A DNA stretch of 64,000 nt. Source: Thiotrichaceae bacterium (GTDB lineage: Bacteria > Pseudomonadota > Gammaproteobacteria > Beggiatoales > Beggiatoaceae). The stretch spans positions 186,001 through 250,000 of the forward strand of contig JAQTYU010000002.1 in NCBI GenBank assembly GCA_028688145.1, read 5' to 3'. Positions 17,074 to 24,527 of this stretch are shown here, in pieces. The translations under genes were made by a program, and so were the position numbers. Under the pieces are notes generated by a model. That model was not told the DNA's origin and did no database searches. It worked only from the letters and a program-made list of their open reading frames with translations. The first letter of the stretch is position 1; each line of letters opens with the position of its first letter.

Positions 17074-17532
17074 CTAGCGCACCACTGAAGTTTTATTTTC
17101 AATCACACTGGGATTATTATAAATTTCAGTGACTTTACCGTTACTGGTTTCCAAAACCTGCCCCGGTTTTAACATCACCACTTTACCCGATTTCAACAAA
17201 GTGACTTCTAATTGTGGGCTAGGCGTGTTCATCAGTTTGGCATCAAAACTGGGACGCTCGTTATTATTGGCGTTGGGATAATCCAAAAATACGACGGGAG
17301 CTTGTCGCGGCAAAGAGACCACACCACGAAAACTAATTTGTGCGGGCGGTTCGGGTATTTCACTTTGTTTGGCTTCAGGGGTGTTAGGAAGGGGCGCGAA
17401 ACGCAATTTATCTAGTTCCGCACGCTGCTCGGGAGTCATGAATAAACGTTGCAAAGGTTCAGCCTGCACTGCCAACGCGCAAAACCCCAAAAACATGCCA
17501 ATAAGTCCCCAAAACAGGGCAATTTTTAGCAT
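17074..17532 (-). CDS. Exported protein, PilP/MshK-like
   Basis: A 152-residue protein with a signal peptide or membrane anchor (about residues 3-24), followed by EPLQRLFMTPEQRAELDKLR and a small beta domain (QISFRGVVSLP, then LLKSGKVVMLKPGQVLET). The FTPEQRA.LD opening and the short beta domain are familiar from proteins of pilus or type II secretion assembly (PilP, MshK, GspC-like). The name is tentative. Its ATG overlaps the stop codon of the quinone oxidoreductase gene (TAATG), so it is translated from the same leftward transcript as the efflux genes. Confidence 0.5.
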   Translation of the reverse strand: MLKIALFWGLIGMFLGFCALAVQAEPLQRLFMTPEQRAELDKLRFAPLPNTPEAKQSEIPEPPAQISFRGVVSLPRQAPVVFLDYPNANNNERPSFDAKLMNTPSPQLEVTLLKSGKVVMLKPGQVLETSNGKVTEIYNNPSVIENKTSVVR

Positions 17533-18530
17533 TATTCCACCACCAAAACAATTTTACCAAAATTCTGGTTTTGTTCCATATAATCATGGGCTTCCCGCAC
17601 TTTGCGCCATGAAAATACGGAATCAATAATCGGCTTGATTTTGCCCTCAGCCAGCACAGGTAGCCAACGTTGAGTAAAACGGGCAGTCATGGCGCGTTTG
17701 TCTGCCAAACTGCGCGAGCGCATCACACAGCCTAAAATTTGTAAACGCCGACTTAACACCAGCCCTAAATTTAATTCAGCTTTCGCGCCACCCATTAAAG
17801 CAAGCATCACCAAGCGTCCCGCAGGTTTGAGCACGGATAAATTACGCGCCAGATAACTTGCGCCTAAAAAATCTATAACCACATCCACACCCGCACCGTC
17901 AGTTATCTCTTTAATTTCTTCAACAAAATCTTGGGTGTGATAACAAATCCCGACATCTGCGCCCAAATCCAAAGCTTTTTGAATTTTGAGCGGAGAACCT
18001 GCGGTGATGTAGACCTCTGCGCCGCAATATTTTGCCAATTGAATGGCAGCCGTACCCACGCCGCTGCCGCCCGCATGAATTAACACGCGATTGCCCGCTT
18101 GCAAACGACCCAATTGAAATAAGCTTTCATCAGCGGTTAAAAATACCTCAGCCACCGCCGCCGCTTGGTGAAAATCCCAATGTTCAGGAATTGGCATTGC
18201 CATTGCCGCATCGCACAACGCGTATTCAGCATAAGCCCCGCCGCCAACTAAACTAAACACCCGCTGTCCCACTTCAAAACCTTGCACCGCACTGCCCCAC
18301 GCCACCACCTCGCCCGCCAATTCCAAGCCTAAAACTTCAGACTCGCCTGCAGGCGCGGGATATAAGCCTTTGCGCTGTAAAATGTCGGCGCGATTTAAGG
18401 CGGTGGCATGTACCCGCACCAATAATTGTTCGGGATTGGGAGTGGGGATGGGCAGCTCGCTGAATTTCAACACGTTGCTGCTGCCAAATCCGACCAAGGT
18501 GACGGCTTGCATTTGTTTAGTCTTTGCCAT
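17532..18530 (-). CDS. NADPH:quinone oxidoreductase, zinc-independent MDR type (PIG3-like)
   Basis: Medium-chain dehydrogenase/reductase without the catalytic zinc cysteine pattern. It has ALNRADILQRKGLYPAP and LGLELAGEVVAWG, typical of the quinone oxidoreductase/TP53I3 group, then the Rossmann motif VLIHAGGSGVGTAAIQLAK for NADPH and the closing VFSWRKVREAHDYMEQ. At 332 residues it has the usual length. Expected to reduce quinones or reactive enones in the cytoplasm. Its start overlaps the 3' end of the RND permease gene by 14 bp, suggesting translation coupled to the pump, possibly as a joint response to redox-active toxic compounds (inference). Confidence 0.9.
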   Translation of the reverse strand: MAKTKQMQAVTLVGFGSSNVLKFSELPIPTPNPEQLLVRVHATALNRADILQRKGLYPAPAGESEVLGLELAGEVVAWGSAVQGFEVGQRVFSLVGGGAYAEYALCDAAMAMPIPEHWDFHQAAAVAEVFLTADESLFQLGRLQAGNRVLIHAGGSGVGTAAIQLAKYCGAEVYITAGSPLKIQKALDLGADVGICYHTQDFVEEIKEITDGAGVDVVIDFLGASYLARNLSVLKPAGRLVMLALMGGAKAELNLGLVLSRRLQILGCVMRSRSLADKRAMTARFTQRWLPVLAEGKIKPIIDSVFSWRKVREAHDYMEQNQNFGKIVLVVE

Positions 18531-21500
18531 TTTTCTTAGGTTGTGGGTCTTTATTGGTTGCTTCGGGCTGTTCTTGCATCAGATCAGATTTGATGCGAAT
18601 GCCGCGCCGTGGCACACGTTTACGCAGGGAACGCTCGCTATTTTCAGGTTTTTGCGCTTCGCTTTCAGAGTCGGCATTAAGCAGTTGTGGACTATCCAAG
18701 GATTCTTTAGTTTGCGCGGCTAAGCCCAATTCTTGCGGCATTGCCACGGGCGGCACTTTCATCGAATCAGTGATGACGGTCACTGCAGCGGGCGTAGAAC
18801 TGGTGTTGGGGCTGGGCATGGTTTGTGACGAAGGCATCACCACGCTCGAAGCCACGGGCGGCGTATTCATTGCGACAGGGGTCGGCTGGGGCGGCGCGCT
18901 GGGAAAAAAGCGTTGTTGCAGCATCGCCCACAACATCATCACCCCACTGCGAACCACAATAAAGATTGCACGCAGCACATAAAACACCACCACGGCAATA
19001 TTGACCAGTTTCACCCAAATTCTTAACCATAGCGGGGTTTGATAGCCCACGGGCGCGGTAACTGCATCAGGCAAATCCAGCGCGTGAGCATTGCACAAAG
19101 CTTGTTTCCCAATACTTAAACAGCCTAGTGGAATCACCACCAAAGTCAAGATAGTCGAAATCATCACCCCAAACAGCAGGGAAATTGCCATGCCTTGGAA
19201 AATGGGGTCGAATAAAATCACCCCTGAACCTGCCACCAAGGCAAGCGCGGTAATCATAATCGGGCGCGTCCGTGTTTTACACGCCAGAATTACCGCATCT
19301 TGCAAAGGCGTGCCTTGCTGCACTTCGTGGATTGAGTAATCGACCAGCAAGATAGAATTACGCACAATAATCCCCGCCAATGCAATCCAGCCAATCATCG
19401 AGGTGGCGGTGAACGAGGCATTCATCAGCCAATGTCCGGGAATAATACCCAATAAAGTCAAAGGAATCGGGGCCATAATCACCGCAGGCACGACAAAATT
19501 ACCAAATTGCCACACCACTAAAATATAAATCAGCACCAAGGCTGCGCCAAATGCCAGCCCCATGTCGCGGAAAGTTTCAAAAGTCACCGTCCATTCGCCG
19601 CCCCATTCAAAGGAAGAACGTCCGTCGGAGGGGGGTGCACCGAAATAACTGCCTGAATTGACTTTGATGCCGTCGGGGGCGGTGTAATCTTTGAGCAGTT
19701 TTTCCACTTCAAACATGCCATAAATCGGCGCGCCCAAACGATAACGCTTATCTTCGCCTTGCATTCCAATGGCATCACCGACAACGAATTCTACAGGACG
19801 TAAATCTTTATGGAAAATTAAGGGGTCTTGCGGCACTTTCACAAACTTGCCCAATTCTGCCAAAGGCACAGTTTTTCCGATGTTGCTGCTAATTGGCAAG
19901 TCGTATAAACGGGTTAATTGTGAGCGCATCGCCAAAGGCACTTGCAGCACGATATAAGTCGGCTCTAACACCGTGCCCACTTTAATATCGCCCAATTTGA
20001 AGCCGCCCAATGCCATGCTGAGATTATTGTTAATCGAGTCAACCGCAATCCCACGGCGCACGGCTTTTTCAGTGTCCACTTCAAAACGCCAGACTTCATG
20101 CGGGCTTGCCATGAAATTATCCACATCCGCCAAAGTTTTAGCTTGGCTGAAAGTTTCGGTCATTTTTTGGGCAAATTGGCGACGGCTGGCATCATCAGGT
20201 CCATAAATTTCCGCAACGACGGATTGCAACACGGGCGGACCGGGTGGCATTTCTACCACGGTGATTTTTGCAGGGGAGTTTTTAATTAAGCCTGCAAGCA
20301 GTTCGCGGGCAGCCAGTGCGATTTCATGGCTGCTGCGGGCGCGATCTTTTTTGTCGGTGAGCTGAATATGAATATCGGCTTGCCACGGTTGTGCGCGCAA
20401 ATAATAATGGCGCACCATCCCGTTAAAATCAAAGGGTTGTGAAGTACCGACATAAGTTTGCACCGCCGTGACTTCAGGCATTTCCCGCAGTTTTTCTGCT
20501 ATTTGGAAAGTTAAATTTGCGGTGCTGGGCAAAGCTGTGCCTTCGGGCATGTCAACAAACACGTTGAATTCGGGCTTGTTATCCAAAGGCAACATTTTCA
20601 CTTCCACCGCTTGAAAATAAAACATTGAGCAGGCGGCAAAAAATGCGACCACTAAACCGACAAAAAAGGTCCAGCCTTTGAATTTATTATTGAACAAGGG
20701 CGGAATAATGCCGCGAAACCAGCTTTCTAATCTTTCGTTGTGATGATGTTCTTTATGGGCGGCGATTTGTAAGTTTTTCAGGGTGGGCTTGATACGCATT
20801 GCCAGCCACGGGGTGAAAATAAACGCGGCAAGGAGAGAAAATAACATCGCCACTGAACCCAAGGCAGGAATCGGAGCCATGTAGGGACCCATCATGCCCG
20901 ACACAAAACCCATCGGCAACAAGGCGGCAACCACGGTAAAAGTCGCCAAAATCGTGGGATTACCAACTTCACGCACCGCATCCACAGCAGTCGCGGTGTC
21001 GGTATTTTCTTTGAGCAGCCAGCGGCGATAAATATTTTCAATCACCACAATCGCATCATCCACCAAAATCCCGATTGAGAAAATCAGCGCGAATAAGCTG
21101 ACGCGGTCAATAGTAAAGCCCAAAATCCATGCGGAAAATACGGTAATTAAAATCACCACGGGAATCACTAAAGTCACCACAATCGCGGGACGAATTCCCA
21201 AAGTGAACAACACTAAAATCGTCACTGCGCCCGTGGCAATGAATAATTTCTTAATTAAATCATTGACTTTATCATTAGCGGTTTTGCCGTAATTGCGGGT
21301 AATTTCGACGTGCACATTGTCAGGAATCACGCGCCCTTTCAGCACTTCCACATGAGCAATCACTTCATTAGCGACGCTCACGCCGTTGGTGTGAATTTTC
21401 TTCGCCACTGCAATCGTGACCGCAGGTGTGCCATTGATTTGTGGCGTATTTTTCACCGTACCTTCGGGAACAGCGACATCATAACGATAGGCCGTGCCTG

Positions 21501-22377
21501 AAAAATAATTCACCATTTGCCGTGTGTCTTCCGCGCCTTGGCTGACGTTGGCGACATCGCGCACATAAACGGGCGCATTGGCATGTGTGCCGACCACTAA
21601 TTGCGCGACATCGACCGCCGTGCGTAAAAACGAGCCAGTGTACACGGTGAAATGGTTATTATCACTTTCAACATGCCCCGCCGCTTTTTCACTGTTGGCG
21701 GTTTGAATGGTATTCGCGACTTGTGCCAAGCTCAGCCCAAAACCCGATAAACGTTCAGGCATGATTTCGACGCGCACTTGTTCGGCACGTCCACCCACAA
21801 TGAAGCTTTGTCCTGTGCCGTTAATTTCCTTAAGATTTTGCATTACATCTAATGCCAGAGTACGCAAGGAGCTGTCGTCCACATCTTCAGACCACAGCGT
21901 TAAATTCACCACGGGCACATCATCAATGCCCTTGGGTTTAACCAAAGGCGGCGAAACCCCCGGTGGAATCTTGTCGAGATTAGATTGCAATTTGTCGTGA
22001 ACTTTGAAAACTGAAGTTTCCATATTTTCCCCGACTTCAAATTGTACCGTGACCATGCCTTGTCCATGCTCTGCGACAGAATACACATGTTTCACGCCGG
22101 GGATTTCGCTCATGATGCGTTGCAATGGGTCAATCGCGAGACTGGAAACTTGGGCAGAAGACGCGCCTGCATACTGCACAAATACGTCAATCATCGGCAC
22201 GGAAATTTGTGGGTCTTCTTGGCGCGGGGTAAAGGCTAAGCCTAAAATTCCCATGAATAACATTGCAAAAAATAACAACGGTGATAAGGGCGAATGAATA
22301 AAAGTTTTCGCCATGCGCCCTGCCAAACCTAAATTAGGTTGTGGGGGAGTCATTGGGGGGTGTTGTTGGTCAGTCAT
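18517..22377 (-). CDS. RND efflux permease with C-terminal extension
   Basis: Inner-membrane proton-driven pump of the RND (AcrB-like) class. The usual 12 helices and two large periplasmic loops are present. Asp440-Asp441 in SIGILVDDAIVVIENI (helix 4) is the proton-relay pair. The sequence PRQEDPQISVPM near the N-terminus and the GMQGEDK periplasmic segment suggest the divergent HAE-like subgroup often annotated as AcrB/AcrD/AcrF family. It is 1286 residues long against about 1030-1080 for the family. The extra part from about residue 1085 holds a 13th hydrophobic segment (about 1118-1143), then a Pro/Ser/Thr-rich stretch and a basic end (SLRKRVPRRGIRIKS). It lies 5 bp after the adaptor gene. 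Substrate unknown. Confidence 0.92.
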   Translation of the reverse strand: MTDQQHPPMTPPQPNLGLAGRMAKTFIHSPLSPLLFFAMLFMGILGLAFTPRQEDPQISVPMIDVFVQYAGASSAQVSSLAIDPLQRIMSEIPGVKHVYSVAEHGQGMVTVQFEVGENMETSVFKVHDKLQSNLDKIPPGVSPPLVKPKGIDDVPVVNLTLWSEDVDDSSLRTLALDVMQNLKEINGTGQSFIVGGRAEQVRVEIMPERLSGFGLSLAQVANTIQTANSEKAAGHVESDNNHFTVYTGSFLRTAVDVAQLVVGTHANAPVYVRDVANVSQGAEDTRQMVNYFSGTAYRYDVAVPEGTVKNTPQINGTPAVTIAVAKKIHTNGVSVANEVIAHVEVLKGRVIPDNVHVEITRNYGKTANDKVNDLIKKLFIATGAVTILVLFTLGIRPAIVVTLVIPVVILITVFSAWILGFTIDRVSLFALIFSIGILVDDAIVVIENIYRRWLLKENTDTATAVDAVREVGNPTILATFTVVAALLPMGFVSGMMGPYMAPIPALGSVAMLFSLLAAFIFTPWLAMRIKPTLKNLQIAAHKEHHHNERLESWFRGIIPPLFNNKFKGWTFFVGLVVAFFAACSMFYFQAVEVKMLPLDNKPEFNVFVDMPEGTALPSTANLTFQIAEKLREMPEVTAVQTYVGTSQPFDFNGMVRHYYLRAQPWQADIHIQLTDKKDRARSSHEIALAARELLAGLIKNSPAKITVVEMPPGPPVLQSVVAEIYGPDDASRRQFAQKMTETFSQAKTLADVDNFMASPHEVWRFEVDTEKAVRRGIAVDSINNNLSMALGGFKLGDIKVGTVLEPTYIVLQVPLAMRSQLTRLYDLPISSNIGKTVPLAELGKFVKVPQDPLIFHKDLRPVEFVVGDAIGMQGEDKRYRLGAPIYGMFEVEKLLKDYTAPDGIKVNSGSYFGAPPSDGRSSFEWGGEWTVTFETFRDMGLAFGAALVLIYILVVWQFGNFVVPAVIMAPIPLTLLGIIPGHWLMNASFTATSMIGWIALAGIIVRNSILLVDYSIHEVQQGTPLQDAVILACKTRTRPIMITALALVAGSGVILFDPIFQGMAISLLFGVMISTILTLVVIPLGCLSIGKQALCNAHALDLPDAVTAPVGYQTPLWLRIWVKLVNIAVVVFYVLRAIFIVVRSGVMMLWAMLQQRFFPSAPPQPTPVAMNTPPVASSVVMPSSQTMPSPNTSSTPAAVTVITDSMKVPPVAMPQELGLAAQTKESLDSPQLLNADSESEAQKPENSERSLRKRVPRRGIRIKSDLMQEQPEATNKDPQPKKNGKD

Positions 22378-22382
22378 GATAA

Positions 22383-23522
22383 TTAACGCGCCGCAGGCGT
22401 TGCAGTTTGATTAACCCAGCCTGAACTTACGCCAGCGGGCGGATTCAATTCGATCACTTCCCCAGCTTTTAAGCCGCTGAGAATGCTGACATGGGTGGCA
22501 TCCATTTCTTTCCCTGTGCGTACTAGGCGTAGTTCACGTTTATTATTATTGAGTACATAAATTCCGGGTAGACTGCCACGCCATAAAATTGCACTGCGCG
22601 GAATCACGGGCAAATTTTGCGCGGCAACACTCAAATCAGGGATTTCTACTTGCGCATATTGCCCAGGCCCTGTGCGTGTGCCAATGGGCAAATCACATTT
22701 AACGGTGACGGTGTGGCGTTGAGGGTCTGCAATCGGGAAAATCTGAGCAACACGTACTTGCATATTGGTGTTGAGCACATCTAATTTTGCGGGCAAACTC
22801 ATGCCCACACTGAGCGCGGGCACAAGTCGCGCGGGCACTTCGAGTTGTACTTGTAAATATTCAGTGTCGGCAAAATGCAATAAGGGCTGACCGGGTTGCA
22901 CACTGTCGCCAATTTCTACGAATTTCTTGGTGATAACGCCATTAAAGGGCGCACGTCCGCGCGCATCGCGCAGTTTACTGTCAATTTGTTCAATTTGTGA
23001 CTGGGCGCGAATTAATGAACCTCGGGCTTGGTCAATTTGCGTGCCGTAGGTGTGTAAATCGGCTTGGCGATCCACCACAGAATTATTTTGTCCCATAACA
23101 TCACCCATCGGTTTGGTGAAAAAATGGTCAAACATGCTAGGCATTCCCATCCCATTCATGCTGTGTGCGGTCGAGTTAGGTGACCACAGCTCACGCGAAT
23201 ATTGCACGCTGGCATTGCGCAATGAAGCATCTGCATTCATCATTTCAGCCACGGCGGCGCGGCGTTGCGCGAGTAATTCAGTGTCGTCCACAGTGACCAG
23301 AATCGTGTCTTTGGGGAAACGACTGCCTTCTTCGCCTATCAAGACATTAATTCGCCCCGGAATCTGGGCTGAAAGTGTCACTTCTTTGTAGGGGATAACC
23401 GTTCCCCCCAACATCACGCCCGTATTAATCGCATAATCGCGCACCACTTGGGTTTCCGCGTTGGCGAGAGGAGTCTGGCATAGCCAAATCAGGGGAATTA
23501 TTCTGGTGAGGTGTTTCAACAT
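22383..23522 (-). CDS. RND efflux periplasmic adaptor (membrane fusion protein)
   Basis: Periplasmic adaptor linking the RND permease to an outer-membrane channel. Signal peptide (MLKHLTRIIPLIWLCQTPLANA), lipoyl-like half-motif GGTVIPYKEVTLSAQIPGRI, a coiled-coil hairpin, the second lipoyl half RAPFNGVITKKFVEIGDSVQPGQPLLHF, then beta-barrel and membrane-proximal domains. I take the internal ATG ending at 23522 as start because a signal peptide then follows directly and AGGAAAGG stands seven bases upstream; the longer frame adds 12 charged residues. A Met/Asn-rich segment (SMNGMGMPSMFDHFF then KPMGDVMGQNN) is inserted in the hairpin region. No outer-membrane channel gene is adjacent. Confidence 0.9.
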   Translation of the reverse strand: MLKHLTRIIPLIWLCQTPLANAETQVVRDYAINTGVMLGGTVIPYKEVTLSAQIPGRINVLIGEEGSRFPKDTILVTVDDTELLAQRRAAVAEMMNADASLRNASVQYSRELWSPNSTAHSMNGMGMPSMFDHFFTKPMGDVMGQNNSVVDRQADLHTYGTQIDQARGSLIRAQSQIEQIDSKLRDARGRAPFNGVITKKFVEIGDSVQPGQPLLHFADTEYLQVQLEVPARLVPALSVGMSLPAKLDVLNTNMQVRVAQIFPIADPQRHTVTVKCDLPIGTRTGPGQYAQVEIPDLSVAAQNLPVIPRSAILWRGSLPGIYVLNNNKRELRLVRTGKEMDATHVSILSGLKAGEVIELNPPAGVSSGWVNQTATPAAR

Positions 23523-23590
23523 GCGTTCGCCTTTCCTAATGCGGAAAATAATGCTCAATATTTGAAGGTTTAGAAATCTTACACGCTAAA

Positions 23591-23757
23591 TTATAAGTAC
23601 GCAGGGTGTATAAGGCGTAGCCGTTATACACCTTTAACTGCATAAAGTATCAAATCGCAAGCTCTAAGGGTGGAATACGGCTTGCGCCTATTCCACCCTA
23701 CGCTTGATAAAGCTTTTTGAGTTAATTAGGTTGTTAATTCAACTAGTAACTCCTAAA
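23591..23757. repeat. Chimeric MITE-like repeat
   Basis: The left part, TACGCAGGGTGTATAAGGCG through GTTATACACC, and the right part, CTACGCTTGATAAAGC through AATTCAACTAGTAACTCCTAA, match the 16.3-kb MITE. Between them at 23667-23699 is a different palindrome, AGGGTGGAATACGGC with CCTATTCCACCCT, the module that forms the ends of the 7.6-8.1 kb block. One element thus carries modules of two families. Confidence 0.7.
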
Positions 23758-23823
23758 AGTTTAGTAGTATATTCTAATTTACTGGATGTGAGTCTGTACA
23801 TGGTTTTGGGTTATTCACTGTTC

Positions 23824-23858
23824 AAGACCTGCACGGTTTTAAAAACTGAGCAGGTCTT
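23824..23858. terminator. Hairpin downstream of the SCP2 gene
   Basis: AAGACCTGC (23824-23832) pairs with GCAGGTCTT (23850-23858). It lies 20 bp past the SCP2-gene stop on the minus strand. No T-run follows, so termination may be weak. The stem shares the AGACCTG core with the terminators at 12.9 and 32.4 kb. Confidence 0.5.
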
Positions 23859-23877
23859 CACACACAGCGTGCTTTAT

Positions 23878-24276
23878 TTACTTTACTTGTCCCATCGCAG
23901 TGAAGCTCTTGATAAAAGGACCTGCCATACGCGGGTCTTTGACCATTGCCATGTAATCACCGATTTTAAACTTCAATTTGCCCGTGGTATACGCCATCCC
24001 TAAGCCCATCATCCCGATGCCTTTGCTCAGCCATTTTTCCCAACTGTCACGGCTGGCGCGTAAATCCCAATTCAAATCTTCGCCCTGATAAGTGCCTGCT
24101 TTGACCGCACGCCCGTTTTCAATCACCAACACGCCAGAAGGCAATTCTTCGGTGTCGAAACCATAGGCAATGGTCGAGGTAAAATTGATGGCTGCCAACG
24201 CATCCGCCAATTCAGGTTCAGCATTCCATGCCTGCATATAAGCTTTCATCCACTCGTCTGAAAATAATTCAGCCAT
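23878..24276 (-). CDS. SCP2 sterol-binding-domain protein
   Basis: A 132-residue single SCP2-like lipid-binding domain. The first helix (DEWMKAYMQAWNAEPEL), the strand pair with GVLVIENGRAVKAGTY, the DLNWDLRASRDSWEKWL motif and the GKLKFKIGDYMAMVKD stretch follow the family order. Bacterial SCP2 proteins bind acyl chains or hydrophobic ligands; the partner is unknown. The start has AAGGAG seven bases upstream. It is monocistronic, between a repeat region and the divergent McrB-like gene. Confidence 0.85.
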   Translation of the reverse strand: MAELFSDEWMKAYMQAWNAEPELADALAAINFTSTIAYGFDTEELPSGVLVIENGRAVKAGTYQGEDLNWDLRASRDSWEKWLSKGIGMMGLGMAYTTGKLKFKIGDYMAMVKDPRMAGPFIKSFTAMGQVK

Positions 24277-24450
24277 GATATTCTCCTTGTTTTTAGATTA
24301 GAATACGGGTAACCAAAGGGGTTGAAATTGCGCGGTTAATAAAAAACAGCAGCACATAATTATTTCTGGTAAGCTGTTTACCGCTTGCGAGAACTCCGAT
24401 TTATGTCTGTAAATCTGCCTCAAACTAAGTTTTTATACTAACAACAAGCC

Positions 24451-24477
24451 TTCCCTAAAGCCAGTCTCCTTAGGGAA
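24451..24477. promoter_or_regulatory. Hairpin upstream of the McrB-like gene
   Basis: TTCCCTAA (24451-24458) and TTAGGGAA (24470-24477) form a perfect 8-bp inverted repeat with an 11-base loop, 50 bp before the start codon of the AAA+ gene. It may be an operator or a leader hairpin; the tail lacks a good T-run. Confidence 0.4.
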
Positions 24478-24527
24478 ACTTTATCGTATCTCCCCTAAAC
24501 TTTTCTGTATAACATTAGGAATTTGTT

